Shown here: positions 24,929 through 33,410 of the stretch, one piece after another
How the letters are laid out: each line of letters starts with the position of its first letter
Position numbering within the stretch: the first letter of the stretch is position 1
From: UBA5420 sp964485345
Lineage (GTDB): Bacteria; Bacillota; Limnochordia; Darwinibacteriales; Darwinibacteriaceae
Reading direction: 5' to 3'
NCBI GenBank assembly: GCA_964485345.1
Contig: CAZAJB010000006.1
Coordinates: 1 to 64,000 of the forward strand
Length of the DNA stretch: 64,000 nt
Program-made: the position numbers and the translations under genes
The notes under the pieces: generated by a model
The model's input: only the letters and a program-made list of their open reading frames with translations
What the model was told of the DNA's origin: nothing
Database searches by the model: none

Positions 24929-26860
24929 TTAGGCACCGTAAGGATTTGGCTGTTCTGTACTTACCTGGCTTTCATCAATATCGGTGTAGATATACATATA
25001 ACTGCCATAATCGACCATTGCCCCGGGCGCAGGTACCTGCCCCACAATCCTAGTTCCTGGCCCTACGACCTCGACTCTAAACCCGGCGCCGACCAAAATG
25101 CGGCTCGCCTCTTCCACAGCTAAATTTCCCACATCCGCCGCTGCTACCTGCGGAGTGCTAGTGCTGCGGGCCGTGGTCTTTGGCTCTACCCCGAGGTAGG
25201 GTAAGACCTTCTCCGCCAGGCGGGCAAAGACAGGTGAAGCAATAATCCCCCCATAGAAGGCACCCTGCGGTTCCCAGAGCACCAAAAGTGCTGCCATCTC
25301 TGGATCATCCTTGGGTGCGAACCCGGCAAAGGAAGTCACCATCTTGGAATGCGAGTAGCGCCCATGTTCCACCAACTGCGCTGTTCCGGTTTTCCCTGCC
25401 ACATCGTATCCAGGCACTTCTGCCCTCTTGCCCGAACCAACTTCCACGGCCGAACGGAGGACATAGGCAGTGGTATCCGCCGCGGCTTCCCCGATAATTT
25501 GCCTTTGCTCAGGAATATCTGGAGGAAAACTCCCCTCAGCTGTCACCATTTCCTGCACATAGTGGGGAACAGAATAGATCCCTTCGTTGGCGATGGCGCC
25601 AAACCCCGCAATGAGTTGGATGGGAGTCAGGGTCAAGCCTTGGCCAAAACCGATATTGGCCCAAGTCACAAGCGGTACACTTGGTGCAGGACTCCTCAGC
25701 GTACCCCCTATCTCGCCGGGAAAATCGATGCCTGTTTTGTGACCTAGGTTAAAGTCCGTGAGCCCCGCGTAAAATCGCTCCGGCCCTAGATCAAGAGCCA
25801 GTTTGGCATAGTAGGGATTGCAGGAGTTTTGCATTGTTTGAACAAACGACTGCGAACCATGACCTCCCCGATTCCAACAGCGGACATTCCAACCGGAGAC
25901 CCGAATGTAACCTGGGTCAAAGAAATATGAATTGAGGGAAGCTACTCCTTCGTTAACCGCGATGGCTGCCGTGATAGCCTTAAAGGTCGAACCAGGTTCA
26001 TAGGTATCGGTCACAGCAATGTTCTTGCGGGTGGATGCTGGGTACTTGCTAAACTCTTCGATGTCATAGGTTGGCCAAATGGCTGTGGCTAGAATCTCCC
26101 CGCTTTTCGGGTCTGTTATGACAATCAAACCTAACCTAGATGCCGTCTCCTGCGTAGCCCGGCGCACCTCATCTTCTGCTATTCTTTGCAGGAAGATATC
26201 CAGGGTTAAGACTAAATCTCCTCCCTTTTCGCCGGGCAAGTAACCGCGTACCCCATCCTCCAAAGCCCGACCGTGGGCATCACGCTCAAAGACCTTTTGG
26301 CCCGGTGTTCCCCGCAAGAAGTCATCATAATATAGTTCCAGACCTTCAAGTCCCTGGTTATCGATGCCAACAAAGCCTAGCACCTGCGGTGCCACCGAGC
26401 CATAGGGATAGATTCTGGTCGATGTGGGAATCACACCGATTCCCGGTAGACCTAGTTGCTGAATCGCACTGGCCTCATCGTCTGAGATCTTTTTCTTCAA
26501 CCACTCCGTAGCAGACCGTTTCGTAAGGCGATTTAAAATGAACTCTTCCTCAAGTGCCAAGATACTTGCTAGAGCCTTGGCAGTAGCCTGGGGATCTGCG
26601 ACTTCGGCGGGAATAGCATAGGCGGTATGGGCGCTCACGCTCAAGGCCAGTGGTAGTCCATTGCGGTCATAAATAGCTCCCCGCAGTCCTTCGATGGGAA
26701 TCCTTTGGATCCGCTGTTCGAGGGCCTTGGTCTGATAAAAGGAATTATGCCACAGCTGCAAGAAACCGAGGCGAAAGCCCAAGAAACCTGCTCCCACCAG
26801 CATGATTAGGAGTAGAAATAGAATGCGCCGCCCAATCAGTCGATCCGATACTTTGCGCAT
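24929..26860 (-). CDS. Penicillin-binding transpeptidase with PASTA domain (SpoVD/PBP2-like)
   Basis: The 643-residue class B PBP has a short cytoplasmic tail, one membrane helix (ILFLLLIMLVGAGFLGF), a PBP dimerisation domain, and a transpeptidase domain with the active Ser in EPGSTFKAIT (about residue 291), SCN in MQNSCNPYY and KTGTAQ. The last 75 residues form a single PASTA domain (VAVEEASRILVGAGFRVEVV type). One PASTA and this length match SpoVD, which makes spore cortex peptidoglycan, better than vegetative PBP2B. The ATG at 26860 lies 4 nt after the dacF stop, so both are cotranscribed, again a sporulation-like pairing. Confidence 0.88.
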   Translation of the reverse strand: MRKVSDRLIGRRILFLLLIMLVGAGFLGFRLGFLQLWHNSFYQTKALEQRIQRIPIEGLRGAIYDRNGLPLALSVSAHTAYAIPAEVADPQATAKALASILALEEEFILNRLTKRSATEWLKKKISDDEASAIQQLGLPGIGVIPTSTRIYPYGSVAPQVLGFVGIDNQGLEGLELYYDDFLRGTPGQKVFERDAHGRALEDGVRGYLPGEKGGDLVLTLDIFLQRIAEDEVRRATQETASRLGLIVITDPKSGEILATAIWPTYDIEEFSKYPASTRKNIAVTDTYEPGSTFKAITAAIAVNEGVASLNSYFFDPGYIRVSGWNVRCWNRGGHGSQSFVQTMQNSCNPYYAKLALDLGPERFYAGLTDFNLGHKTGIDFPGEIGGTLRSPAPSVPLVTWANIGFGQGLTLTPIQLIAGFGAIANEGIYSVPHYVQEMVTAEGSFPPDIPEQRQIIGEAAADTTAYVLRSAVEVGSGKRAEVPGYDVAGKTGTAQLVEHGRYSHSKMVTSFAGFAPKDDPEMAALLVLWEPQGAFYGGIIASPVFARLAEKVLPYLGVEPKTTARSTSTPQVAAADVGNLAVEEASRILVGAGFRVEVVGPGTRIVGQVPAPGAMVDYGSYMYIYTDIDESQVSTEQPNPYGA

Positions 26861-26864
26861 TGTC

Positions 26865-28022
26865 TCACCCACCCCCTCCCCTGAACACGCGATTGACGCC
26901 ATTGAACAGGCGACGTAGCCAGGTTGCCAAGCCCGTGCTTTGCGCTGCTACCAAGTCCAACCGGACGAACTCCTCGCCTCCCTGACTCACCACCAATTCT
27001 CCCACCTTGTCGCCTCGGTCAATGGGGGCTCGCAGATCGGGCAAGATTACGGGCTCCGTCTCATACTCCAGGTTCGCTTCTTCTAGGGCTACCACCTGAA
27101 ACTCCCGGGCCAGGACGGCATTGACTTGATGGTCCACCCCATCAGGAATTAGAACCGGTGTTATGACCTCCTCGCTGGAAATCACGGTGCGCAAATTGCC
27201 AAAAGCCCACTCCACCAAGGCCTCGTTCTCCCGGTTGCGGACCTCTCGGCTCCGGGCCCCCAAGACCACAATAATCAATCGCTTCTCCTGTCTCGTGCAT
27301 GCTGTGATTAAGGTATGACCTGCAGGCGTCGTGGCCCCTGTCTTACCCCCCTCCACTCCTCCGCGGTCTAGGAGGGGATGGGAATTCTTGATCTTTCGAT
27401 CCCGTGACTCGATGTAATAATCTGGAGTGGCGAGTATGGTGCGGAATAGTTCGTGATCCAGGGCCACCTGCAAGAGTCTGACTTGATCAAAGGCGGTGGA
27501 ATAGTTGTTGCTGAAAATGGAGAGAAGTCCGGTGCAATCCACATAATTGGTATCCTCCAGACCCAACTCTTCTGCTTTGGCATTCATCAGGCGCGTAAAA
27601 TCTTCCTCCGAACCTGCCACATACTCCGCCAGGGCCACAGCTGCGTCGTTGGCAGAGACAAGGGCAGCAGCATATAAGAGCTCTTCCACCGTGAGCTGAT
27701 CCCCTGCCTTGAGATTAATCTGAGTTCCTTCCCGGCTTTGGGCCTTGGCGCTTGCCGTAACCAGTGCATCGAGGGCAAGTTTACCCTCTTCCACAAGTTC
27801 TACCGCGACAAGTAGGGTCATAACTTTGGTAATACTGGCTATGGAGCGCCGCTGGTAGGCGTTTTTTTCTAGAGCCAAGTAACCATACTCTCCATCGTAC
27901 ACCGCATAAGCGATGGAACTAAGCTCAGGGGGTGGCTCAAGGGCCCTGGCTTGGCCTTGGAATAGTGCAACCGAGACCAGTATGGCAAGTATGGCGATCC
28001 CTACTGTCCTTGAAGCTCGCAT
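26865..28022 (-). CDS. dacF: D-alanyl-D-alanine carboxypeptidase (DacF type)
   Basis: The 385-residue secreted enzyme trims the terminal D-Ala from peptidoglycan pentapeptides. It has a signal peptide (about residues 1-27) and the serine S11 peptidase motifs Ser63-Ile-Thr-Lys66 (RSIASITKVM), Ser123-Ala-Asn125 and GGKTGATTPAG. The C-terminal domain (VLIPDGVDHQVNAVLA...) and the tail with LRRLFNGVNRVFR, probably an amphipathic membrane anchor, complete the DacF/DacB type. It precedes the SpoVD-like PBP by 4 nt. In Bacillus dacF is expressed in the forespore, but the same architecture also serves vegetative growth, so the symbol is tentative. Confidence 0.88.
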   Translation of the reverse strand: MRASRTVGIAILAILVSVALFQGQARALEPPPELSSIAYAVYDGEYGYLALEKNAYQRRSIASITKVMTLLVAVELVEEGKLALDALVTASAKAQSREGTQINLKAGDQLTVEELLYAAALVSANDAAVALAEYVAGSEEDFTRLMNAKAEELGLEDTNYVDCTGLLSIFSNNYSTAFDQVRLLQVALDHELFRTILATPDYYIESRDRKIKNSHPLLDRGGVEGGKTGATTPAGHTLITACTRQEKRLIIVVLGARSREVRNRENEALVEWAFGNLRTVISSEEVITPVLIPDGVDHQVNAVLAREFQVVALEEANLEYETEPVILPDLRAPIDRGDKVGELVVSQGGEEFVRLDLVAAQSTGLATWLRRLFNGVNRVFRGGGG

Positions 28023-28111
28023 GCGTCTCCTCCTTTCTTTCTTAAGAATAAATACGCGACCATTGTAGTAATTAGTACATATACTGAGAGAAGTCCGAAA
28101 GGAGCGGGATT

Positions 28112-29164
28112 GTGGAAACCAGGCTCTTATGGGAAAAGGAAGATCTGTTTAACCATTTTGTCGCCACGCATCCAAGGGGCGATGTACTGCAAACAACCAA
28201 GTGGGGCAAGCTCAAAGCTACCTCGGGCTGGATGTACTATCCCTTGGGGGCTTTTCAAGATGGCAGGCTTCAGGCAGTCACGCTGATCCTCACCAAGAAA
28301 CTACCCTTTGGGGCCACCATGGCCTACTCACCAAGGGGTCCCCTCTTCTCCTCCGAGAAAGCCTTAGAGGCCGTGCTCCTAGCAGGCACGAAGTTATTGC
28401 GAGATGAAAAAGCCCTGGTTTGGAAAATGGACCCGCCGGTCCTAGAGGGAGACCAGCTCTGGACAGAATGTGCGCGCAAACACGATCTCCGCTTCGTAGA
28501 CACGGGAGTGGATTTCGCCGGTGTGCAGCCCCGTTATGTCATGACACTACCTCTGAGCAACTCTCTCGATTGCTTGCTGCAAAACATGAAGAGCAAAACC
28601 CGCTATAACATCCGCTACGCTCAGCGCAAGGGCGTCAAGGTTGTCCAGGTGAAGAACCGCACAGCCCTTAATGTTTTTTACTGCCTTTTGCAGGAGACCG
28701 CCGTCCGCGACCGTTTTACGATTCGTCCCCTCGATTATTTTGAGGCCATGTGGGATCATCTCATGGAACATAACCTAGCTCAACTCTTCTTAGCCTACAA
28801 AGACGACACTGCCCTGGCTGGCGCCATCTGTTTTCGCCTTCCCCATCGGGTGTGGTATGTGTATGGGGCTTCCAGTAATGAACAGCGGAACCTGCAGGCC
28901 TCCCACCTCATGCAATGGGAGATGATCCGCTGGGCCAAGGGACTAGGCTGTCGAGTCTATGACTTTCGGGGAGTGTCTGGTGATCTCAGGGAGGAAAACC
29001 CCCTCTACGGGCTCTACCGTTTTAAGGAAGGCTTTGGGGCGAAACTTGAGACCTATGTGGGCGAGTTTGATCGACCCATTCGGCAAGGAGGATACATCCT
29101 ATGGCAAGGGGGCCTAGCCTTTCACAATTGGATGCGGGGGCGTACTCGTGCTGGATTGAAGTAG
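28112..29164 (+). CDS. FemAB-like peptidoglycan bridge aminoacyltransferase
   Basis: The 350-residue protein matches FemABX lipid II:glycine/alanine transferases, which add amino acids from aminoacyl-tRNA to the peptide stem lysine or equivalent. Two GNAT-like domains are seen with the typical TTKWGKLKATSGW start, the MKSKTRYNIRYAQRKGVKV helix, and VYGASSNEQRNLQASHLMQW, YDFRGVSG and GLYRFKEGFGAKL near the end. The GTG start follows AAAGGAGCGG. Its last 64 nt overlap alr, so the two are co-translated. This is sensible: alr supplies alanine isomers to the same wall pathway. Confidence 0.88.
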   Translation: METRLLWEKEDLFNHFVATHPRGDVLQTTKWGKLKATSGWMYYPLGAFQDGRLQAVTLILTKKLPFGATMAYSPRGPLFSSEKALEAVLLAGTKLLRDEKALVWKMDPPVLEGDQLWTECARKHDLRFVDTGVDFAGVQPRYVMTLPLSNSLDCLLQNMKSKTRYNIRYAQRKGVKVVQVKNRTALNVFYCLLQETAVRDRFTIRPLDYFEAMWDHLMEHNLAQLFLAYKDDTALAGAICFRLPHRVWYVYGASSNEQRNLQASHLMQWEMIRWAKGLGCRVYDFRGVSGDLREENPLYGLYRFKEGFGAKLETYVGEFDRPIRQGGYILWQGGLAFHNWMRGRTRAGLK

Positions 29165-30303
29165 ACTTAAGTGCCCTAGGGCATAATCTGGCAAACATTC
29201 AGGACCATACACAGGTTCGCCTCCTGCCAGTCCTAAAAGGCAATGCCTATGGTCACGGAGCTCCCGTTGTGGCCACCTTCCTAAAAAGTAGAGGGTATTC
29301 GCACCTAGCCGTGAGCAGCCTAGAAGAAGCCCTGGAGATTCTGGCGGTCGTTCCCCTTACCATCCTGGTCCTAGCGCCTCCCCTCCCTGCTCAGCTACCT
29401 CTGTTTCTTGAGCATCGTCTTCTACCAACCATCACCTCCCCAGATCTGCTCGCTGATCTCGCCAAGTTAGCAGAGGCGAGACGACAAAGGGTGACCATTC
29501 ATATCAAAGTGGATACGGGCTTTGGACGTTTAGGCCTGGCCCCAGAAGACCTACTACCCCTGATCAAGGAGCTTGCTACGATGCCCCTCGTTAAGCTAGG
29601 AGGAGTGCTGACCCATTTTCCCGCGGCCTTTAGGCAGAGCGGTTTTACCCTGCGGCAGCTGCAGTTGTTCTTAGAACTACGGGAAGAGATACGATCTTTA
29701 GGGGGCTATGATCATGTCTTGTGGCACGCGGCCAACAGTTCTGCTTTTTTGACACTCCCCGATAGCCACTTAGATCTGGTGCGCGTCGGGACTTTACTCT
29801 ACGGTCAGTCTCCCATATCCTCCCAGCCGCCCTGGGAGTTGGCTCCAACCTGGCAGTTCAAAACTCGCTTGATTCAGGTGCGCACTTTGCCCAAGGGACA
29901 TTCTGTGGGATACGGGCGGCTCTACCGCACAAAAAAACCTACCAGAATCGGAGTGATCCCGGTAGGCTACAGTCATGGTCTTGAGCTAGAACCCCTTTCT
30001 ACGCCCTGGCGCCAAATCAAGCACGCTCTAGGCCAGGGGCTCAAGGGGAAACATTTCGTCTTCCACACCCTAGGACCCTTACCGATTTTAGGACGGGTTG
30101 GTATGGGCTTAACCACGGTAGATTTAAGTGCAGTACCACAGGCCGAGGTAGGTGACTCTGTCACTGTATCCATGCGCAGAGTGACGGCAAGCGGGCATGT
30201 GCCTCGCCTTTATTATCTACGTGGCGCAATCAAGTGTATATCCTACAACCAGCAAATCTTGAGCCCGCAGGGGCGGCCAATCAGCCCAAGGGGCCTCTTC
30301 TAA
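29101..30303 (+). CDS. alr: Alanine racemase
   Basis: Alr makes D-alanine from L-alanine with PLP. The 400-residue protein has the PLP lysine in PVLKGNAYGHG (Lys46), the DTGFGRLGL motif, and the second catalytic base Tyr271 in SVGYGRLYRTKKPTRIGVIPVG. The C-terminal consensus GRVCMDQTMVD reads GRVGMGLTTVD, so the usual Cys and Asp are both Gly, while the rest of the fold is normal. The ATG lies inside the FemAB gene with an AAGGAGG site (64-nt overlap). At the other end it overlaps the 3' end of the minus-strand nitrilase gene by 23 bp. Confidence 0.93.
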   Translation: MARGPSLSQLDAGAYSCWIEVDLSALGHNLANIQDHTQVRLLPVLKGNAYGHGAPVVATFLKSRGYSHLAVSSLEEALEILAVVPLTILVLAPPLPAQLPLFLEHRLLPTITSPDLLADLAKLAEARRQRVTIHIKVDTGFGRLGLAPEDLLPLIKELATMPLVKLGGVLTHFPAAFRQSGFTLRQLQLFLELREEIRSLGGYDHVLWHAANSSAFLTLPDSHLDLVRVGTLLYGQSPISSQPPWELAPTWQFKTRLIQVRTLPKGHSVGYGRLYRTKKPTRIGVIPVGYSHGLELEPLSTPWRQIKHALGQGLKGKHFVFHTLGPLPILGRVGMGLTTVDLSAVPQAEVGDSVTVSMRRVTASGHVPRLYYLRGAIKCISYNQQILSPQGRPISPRGLF

Positions 30304-31171
30304 AGAGGATCTCTTCTTCTGTGTGGGTCTGGGCCCTTTGTACATAGCCCTGGTGATCGATGATACTGGACTGGCCCTCAAATGCTATATCCCACAGGCT
30401 CCCCACCAGCATGGGATTAATGGCCAAACGAAATTCGTGCTTGTGAGCCACCGCCTCAAAGCTACTACGCAGCCAATCCTGCTGTTGCCACTCGTTCCAA
30501 GGGCCATTATTGGCCGAAGGTTGGAGTAAGATGTCTGCTCCTAGATTCGTCAGGCGCTCCCTGACTTCCAGATGAAAAGCGTCCAAGCAAATGGCAATGC
30601 CAAGATTGCCGAAGGGACTCTGCACCGCACTGACGTAATTCAAAGGAGCCGCTGCTAGATCGAGCCCTGCCTTGCCTTCCATCTCGACTAAATTCACTTT
30701 GTGTTGACGATACAAGACATGGCCGGTAGGAGTGATCACAGGTGTTGTGTTGAAGATTCTACTTGTTTGGCCCCAGCGTAAGGTGGCAGAACCAGCCACG
30801 ATCCAAGCCTCATGCTTCTTGGCCGCCTGCGTAAAGGCCCCTAGATAGATTCTCTCGAGTTCCTTTGAGAGGCTTAAGAATAGGGCTCGCACAGGAGAGA
30901 CGCGATGGACAAGCATCAGATGGGCCACCCTGGGAGCATGCTTTAGGAGCAAGACTGTGCTTGCTTTGGCAAAAGACTCCTGCGACCAGACCCGATCTGG
31001 GGCATTACACAACAGGCAGAAGGTTCCTATATGCTCTGGGAAGACGACCAGAAGTTGTTCGTCGCCGGCCTCGGCGCGAACCCTCGCACAGACGTCCATA
31101 ATCCTCGCTGCAAAACTCTCCTCGGTACGATAATCATCAGAACATAGCTTCATCTGCACGCACGCGATCAT
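30281..31171 (-). CDS. Carbon-nitrogen hydrolase (nitrilase superfamily)
   Basis: The 296-residue protein has the Glu-Lys-Cys catalytic set of the nitrilase/amidase superfamily: Glu46 in VFPEHIGTF, Lys158 in YRQHKVNLVE and Cys195 in IAICLDAFH. It cleaves a C-N bond in an amide or carbamoyl substrate, but I cannot assign which. The Cys is followed by Leu rather than the more usual Tyr/Trp of beta-ureidopropionases. The gene is divergent from the CsoR regulator with a 132-nt shared region, so the operator there may act on both. The 3' end overlaps alr by 23 bp. Confidence 0.85.
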   Translation of the reverse strand: MIACVQMKLCSDDYRTEESFAARIMDVCARVRAEAGDEQLLVVFPEHIGTFCLLCNAPDRVWSQESFAKASTVLLLKHAPRVAHLMLVHRVSPVRALFLSLSKELERIYLGAFTQAAKKHEAWIVAGSATLRWGQTSRIFNTTPVITPTGHVLYRQHKVNLVEMEGKAGLDLAAAPLNYVSAVQSPFGNLGIAICLDAFHLEVRERLTNLGADILLQPSANNGPWNEWQQQDWLRSSFEAVAHKHEFRLAINPMLVGSLWDIAFEGQSSIIDHQGYVQRAQTHTEEEILFRRGPLG

Positions 31172-31229
31172 ATCCCCATCACCTCGCTATATCTTTCGCC
31201 TCCAATTCGATTTTTCCTTGCTGAAGGTG

Positions 31230-31252
31230 AAACTCCACCTACGGTGGAGTTT
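31230..31252. promoter_or_regulatory. Perfect 23-bp palindrome, candidate operator of CsoR-type regulator
   Basis: Arms AAACTCCACC and GGTGGAGTTT flank a 3-nt centre (TAC). The palindrome ends exactly over the first two bases of the -35 element of the downstream promoter, a classical repressor position, and lies between the CsoR-type gene and the divergent nitrilase gene. Confidence 0.65.
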
Positions 31253-31279
31253 GACAGGCAAGAGAAGACCAAGTATGAT
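31251..31279 (+). promoter_or_regulatory. Near-consensus sigma-A promoter of CsoR-type gene
   Basis: TTGACA (31251-31256), a 17-bp spacer and TATGAT (31274-31279) match the housekeeping promoter consensus in 11 of 12 positions with ideal spacing. It drives the gene starting at 31304 and is overlapped by the palindrome. Confidence 0.8.
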
Positions 31280-31303
31280 CAGGTGAAAGGGGGTAGCTAC
31301 GCT

Positions 31304-31564
31304 ATGGAGAAAGAAAAGCTGATTCAGCGTCTGAAGCGAATCGAAGGCCAGGTGCGAGGCTTGCAGCGCATGGTAGACGAGGAGCAACCCTGCAGTGAAG
31401 TTCTGACGCAAGTTGCAGCCGTCCGGGCGGCTCTGGCTGGAGTTGCCAAGGGGATATTTGCATCGCACTCGAAAGTCTGCATTGAGCAAGCCCTCAGTGA
31501 TGATGATGGTGGCCTCGAAGCGATGGAAGACCTTCTGAACTCCCTCGGTCATTTAATCAAGTAA
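31304..31564 (+). CDS. CsoR/FrmR-family metal- or thiol-sensing repressor
   Basis: The 86-residue all-helical protein starts MEKEKLIQRLKRIEGQVRG, the signature of the CsoR/RcnR/FrmR family. Its putative ligands are Cys30, His55 and Cys59, whose spacing (25 and 4) is the Cu(I)-binding pattern Cys36-His61-Cys65 of CsoR. The ATG has the AAAGGGGG ribosome site and the promoter is close to consensus. No copper exporter or chaperone gene is near; the neighbours are the nitrilase-family gene and an M23 protein, so its regulon is elsewhere or includes the divergent gene. Copper specificity is inferred from the residues only. Confidence 0.88.
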   Translation: MEKEKLIQRLKRIEGQVRGLQRMVDEEQPCSEVLTQVAAVRAALAGVAKGIFASHSKVCIEQALSDDDGGLEAMEDLLNSLGHLIK

Positions 31565-31569
31565 TCTAT

Positions 31570-32418
31570 CTATGGTAGCCACTCTAGGGGGTCCACAGTT
31601 TGGTCCCCTATTTTGATGCGAAAATCTAGGTGTGGTCCTGTAACGAGCCCGCTTCGGCCCACAAGAGCAATGGTCTGCCCCTGCCTGACATGATCGCCAG
31701 TACGCACTAGGACTTGCGAGTTGTGCCCATACCAAGTAGTCAGGCCTCCTGCGTGCTCTAGCACCACAGCGAGGCCATAATTACCTCTCGTTCCCACGCT
31801 CACCACCTGGCCTGACGCCGCAGCCTTGACCTTGGTACCTTCTGCTGCAACGATGTCAATGCCACCGTGGAAATGGCGGGTTTTTAAGACAGGGTGAATC
31901 CGGAAACCGTAGCCGGAGCTGATGCGACCCTGTACCGGCCACAAGAGAGTTAGCCTCCTTGAGGGTAGGCGGGCCAGGGCAGCTACGCTCGGGGTGGGAA
32001 TGTACAGTACTTGACCGGGCAGGAGGCGATTAGGGTTTGAGAGTCCGTTGTAGCTGGAGATATTGCTCACAGTAGTGTCATAACGGTTTGCCAATTTCGT
32101 CAAGTTGTCACCCGTTTGTACGGTGTGAGGAACAATACTTGTCTGGAGATGGTTGAGACTTTCCTTTGTTCCATCACCGACGAGGCCATCCGCCTGGAGA
32201 CCCATGGCAGCTTGAAGAGCCTTGACCACTCTCTCTGTCTCGGAGCCGAAAACGCCATCAACGGTCAGGTCGTATCCTAGTTCGAACAAGCCTTGCTGCA
32301 AGGACAAGACATCGCTTCCCCGCATACCACGTTGTAGCACACGTGCCTCCCCCGCTAGTGCAAAGATAAGAACAAACACAAGGCAAGGTAAGAACGCTTT
32401 TCTTAGTGTTGAGCGCAT
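31570..32418 (-). CDS. Secreted M23-type peptidoglycan endopeptidase-like protein
   Basis: The 282-residue protein has a signal peptide (about 1-25), a peptidoglycan-binding PG_binding_1 domain (GMRGSDVLSLQQGLFELGYD, about 31-90), a LysM domain (VQTGDNLTKLANRYDTTVS, about 100-141) and a C-terminal LytM/M23 domain (160-282). Seen zinc/catalytic residues are His184-x3-Asp188 (HGGID) and His232 in YGHN. The usual TGPHLHFE reads TGPHLDFR, so the second His of HxH is Asp265. That may weaken zinc binding, giving a non-catalytic binding protein. Its ribosome site lies in a hairpin (32424-32465). It is convergent with the CsoR gene, 5 nt apart. Confidence 0.87.
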   Translation of the reverse strand: MRSTLRKAFLPCLVFVLIFALAGEARVLQRGMRGSDVLSLQQGLFELGYDLTVDGVFGSETERVVKALQAAMGLQADGLVGDGTKESLNHLQTSIVPHTVQTGDNLTKLANRYDTTVSNISSYNGLSNPNRLLPGQVLYIPTPSVAALARLPSRRLTLLWPVQGRISSGYGFRIHPVLKTRHFHGGIDIVAAEGTKVKAAASGQVVSVGTRGNYGLAVVLEHAGGLTTWYGHNSQVLVRTGDHVRQGQTIALVGRSGLVTGPHLDFRIKIGDQTVDPLEWLP

Positions 32419-32423
32419 AAAAA

Positions 32424-32465
32424 TCCCTCCCGCGGCCTCTTAAACGTAGTATGGCCGGGGAGGGA
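32424..32465 (-). promoter_or_regulatory. Terminator-like hairpin sequestering the M23 ribosome site
   Basis: On the minus strand TCCCTCCCCGGCC pairs with GGCCGCGGGAGGGA (one bulge) around a 15-nt loop. The run TTTTT and then the start ATG of the M23 gene follow at once. The ribosome site GGGAGG lies inside the 3' arm. It looks like the end of the trxB operon and a gate to M23 translation at the same time. Confidence 0.6.
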
Positions 32466-32475
32466 AAAAAATATT

Positions 32476-33393
32476 CTAGATAGTAGTCAGTCCTTCCACG
32501 TAATCATAGACGTGCAACGCCGCGGTAGCTCCATCACTTGCTGCAGAAACAATTTGCCTGATGGAGGTAGCTCGCACATCACCGGCGGCAAATACTCCAG
32601 GAATGGAGGTAGCCATATCCGGGTCTGTGAGAACATAGCCCTGCGCATCAAGGATCGGGCTACCTTTCAGAAAGTCTGTGACGGGGTCCACGCCAACATA
32701 GATGAAAACACCTTTGACCGCCAAAACCTCAGTGGAATGATCCTTCACATCGCGGATCAAGACTCCACTCACTCGCGAGTCACCTTGCACTCGTTCAACG
32801 ACAGAACTCCACTTGAAGCGAATCTTGGGATTGGCAAAGGCCCGATCCTGCAAGATACCTGCGGCTCTCAAAGCATCCCTGCGATGAATCACAGTCACCG
32901 TACTCGCATAGCCAGTGAGGAGCAGTGCTTCCTTGATGGCAGAGTCTCCTCCGCCCACAACTGCCACATCGGCTCCCTTGTAAAGCGCTCCATCACAGGT
33001 GGCGCAATAGGAGAGCCCACGCCCCATAAACTCAGCTTCACCAGGAACTCCTAGGGCACTAGGGGTAGCCCCACTAGCAATAACAATACTCTTCGCCTCC
33101 AAGCTGGCGTCTCCGAGCTTGATCACTTTGGGCTGTCCCTCCAGATCAATGCTCTGCACATCACCATACTTCCACTCCACGCCAACCTTCAGAGCCTGGT
33201 TGTACATATGCTCTGACAACATAGGCCCTTCTATATTGTCAAACCCTGGGTAATTCTCGATATCTAGCGTATTCTGCATCTGTCCACCATGCAAGCCTCG
33301 TTCAATGATAACTACCTTCAAGTTCGCTCGAGCGGCATAGATGCCGGCAGATAGACCGGCTGGTCCGCCACCAATAATCGCCACATCATACAT
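32476..33393 (-). CDS. trxB: Thioredoxin reductase
   Basis: TrxB is a FAD/NADPH flavoprotein that reduces thioredoxin. The 305-residue sequence starts MYDVAIIGGGPAGLSAGIYA (FAD), has the redox disulfide in SYCATCDGALYKG and the NADPH motif VVGGGDSAIKEALLL, and ends with GVFAAGDVRATSIRQIVSAASDGA. I start at ATG 33393, after AAAGGAGTGG; the longer open frame has no basis. It is 17 nt after apbE, the tail of the rnf operon, an unusual place for trxB. Ferredoxin-dependent thioredoxin reductases lack the NADPH motif, but here it is present. Confidence 0.93.
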   Translation of the reverse strand: MYDVAIIGGGPAGLSAGIYAARANLKVVIIERGLHGGQMQNTLDIENYPGFDNIEGPMLSEHMYNQALKVGVEWKYGDVQSIDLEGQPKVIKLGDASLEAKSIVIASGATPSALGVPGEAEFMGRGLSYCATCDGALYKGADVAVVGGGDSAIKEALLLTGYASTVTVIHRRDALRAAGILQDRAFANPKIRFKWSSVVERVQGDSRVSGVLIRDVKDHSTEVLAVKGVFIYVGVDPVTDFLKGSPILDAQGYVLTDPDMATSIPGVFAAGDVRATSIRQIVSAASDGATAALHVYDYVEGLTTI

Positions 33394-33410
33394 ACGATCC
33401 ACTCCTTTGG

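Noticed and set aside
31230..31252. The palindrome near 31.24 kb as a terminator
   Set aside because: No gene ends before it on either strand, and no T-run follows; it overlaps a promoter -35 instead.
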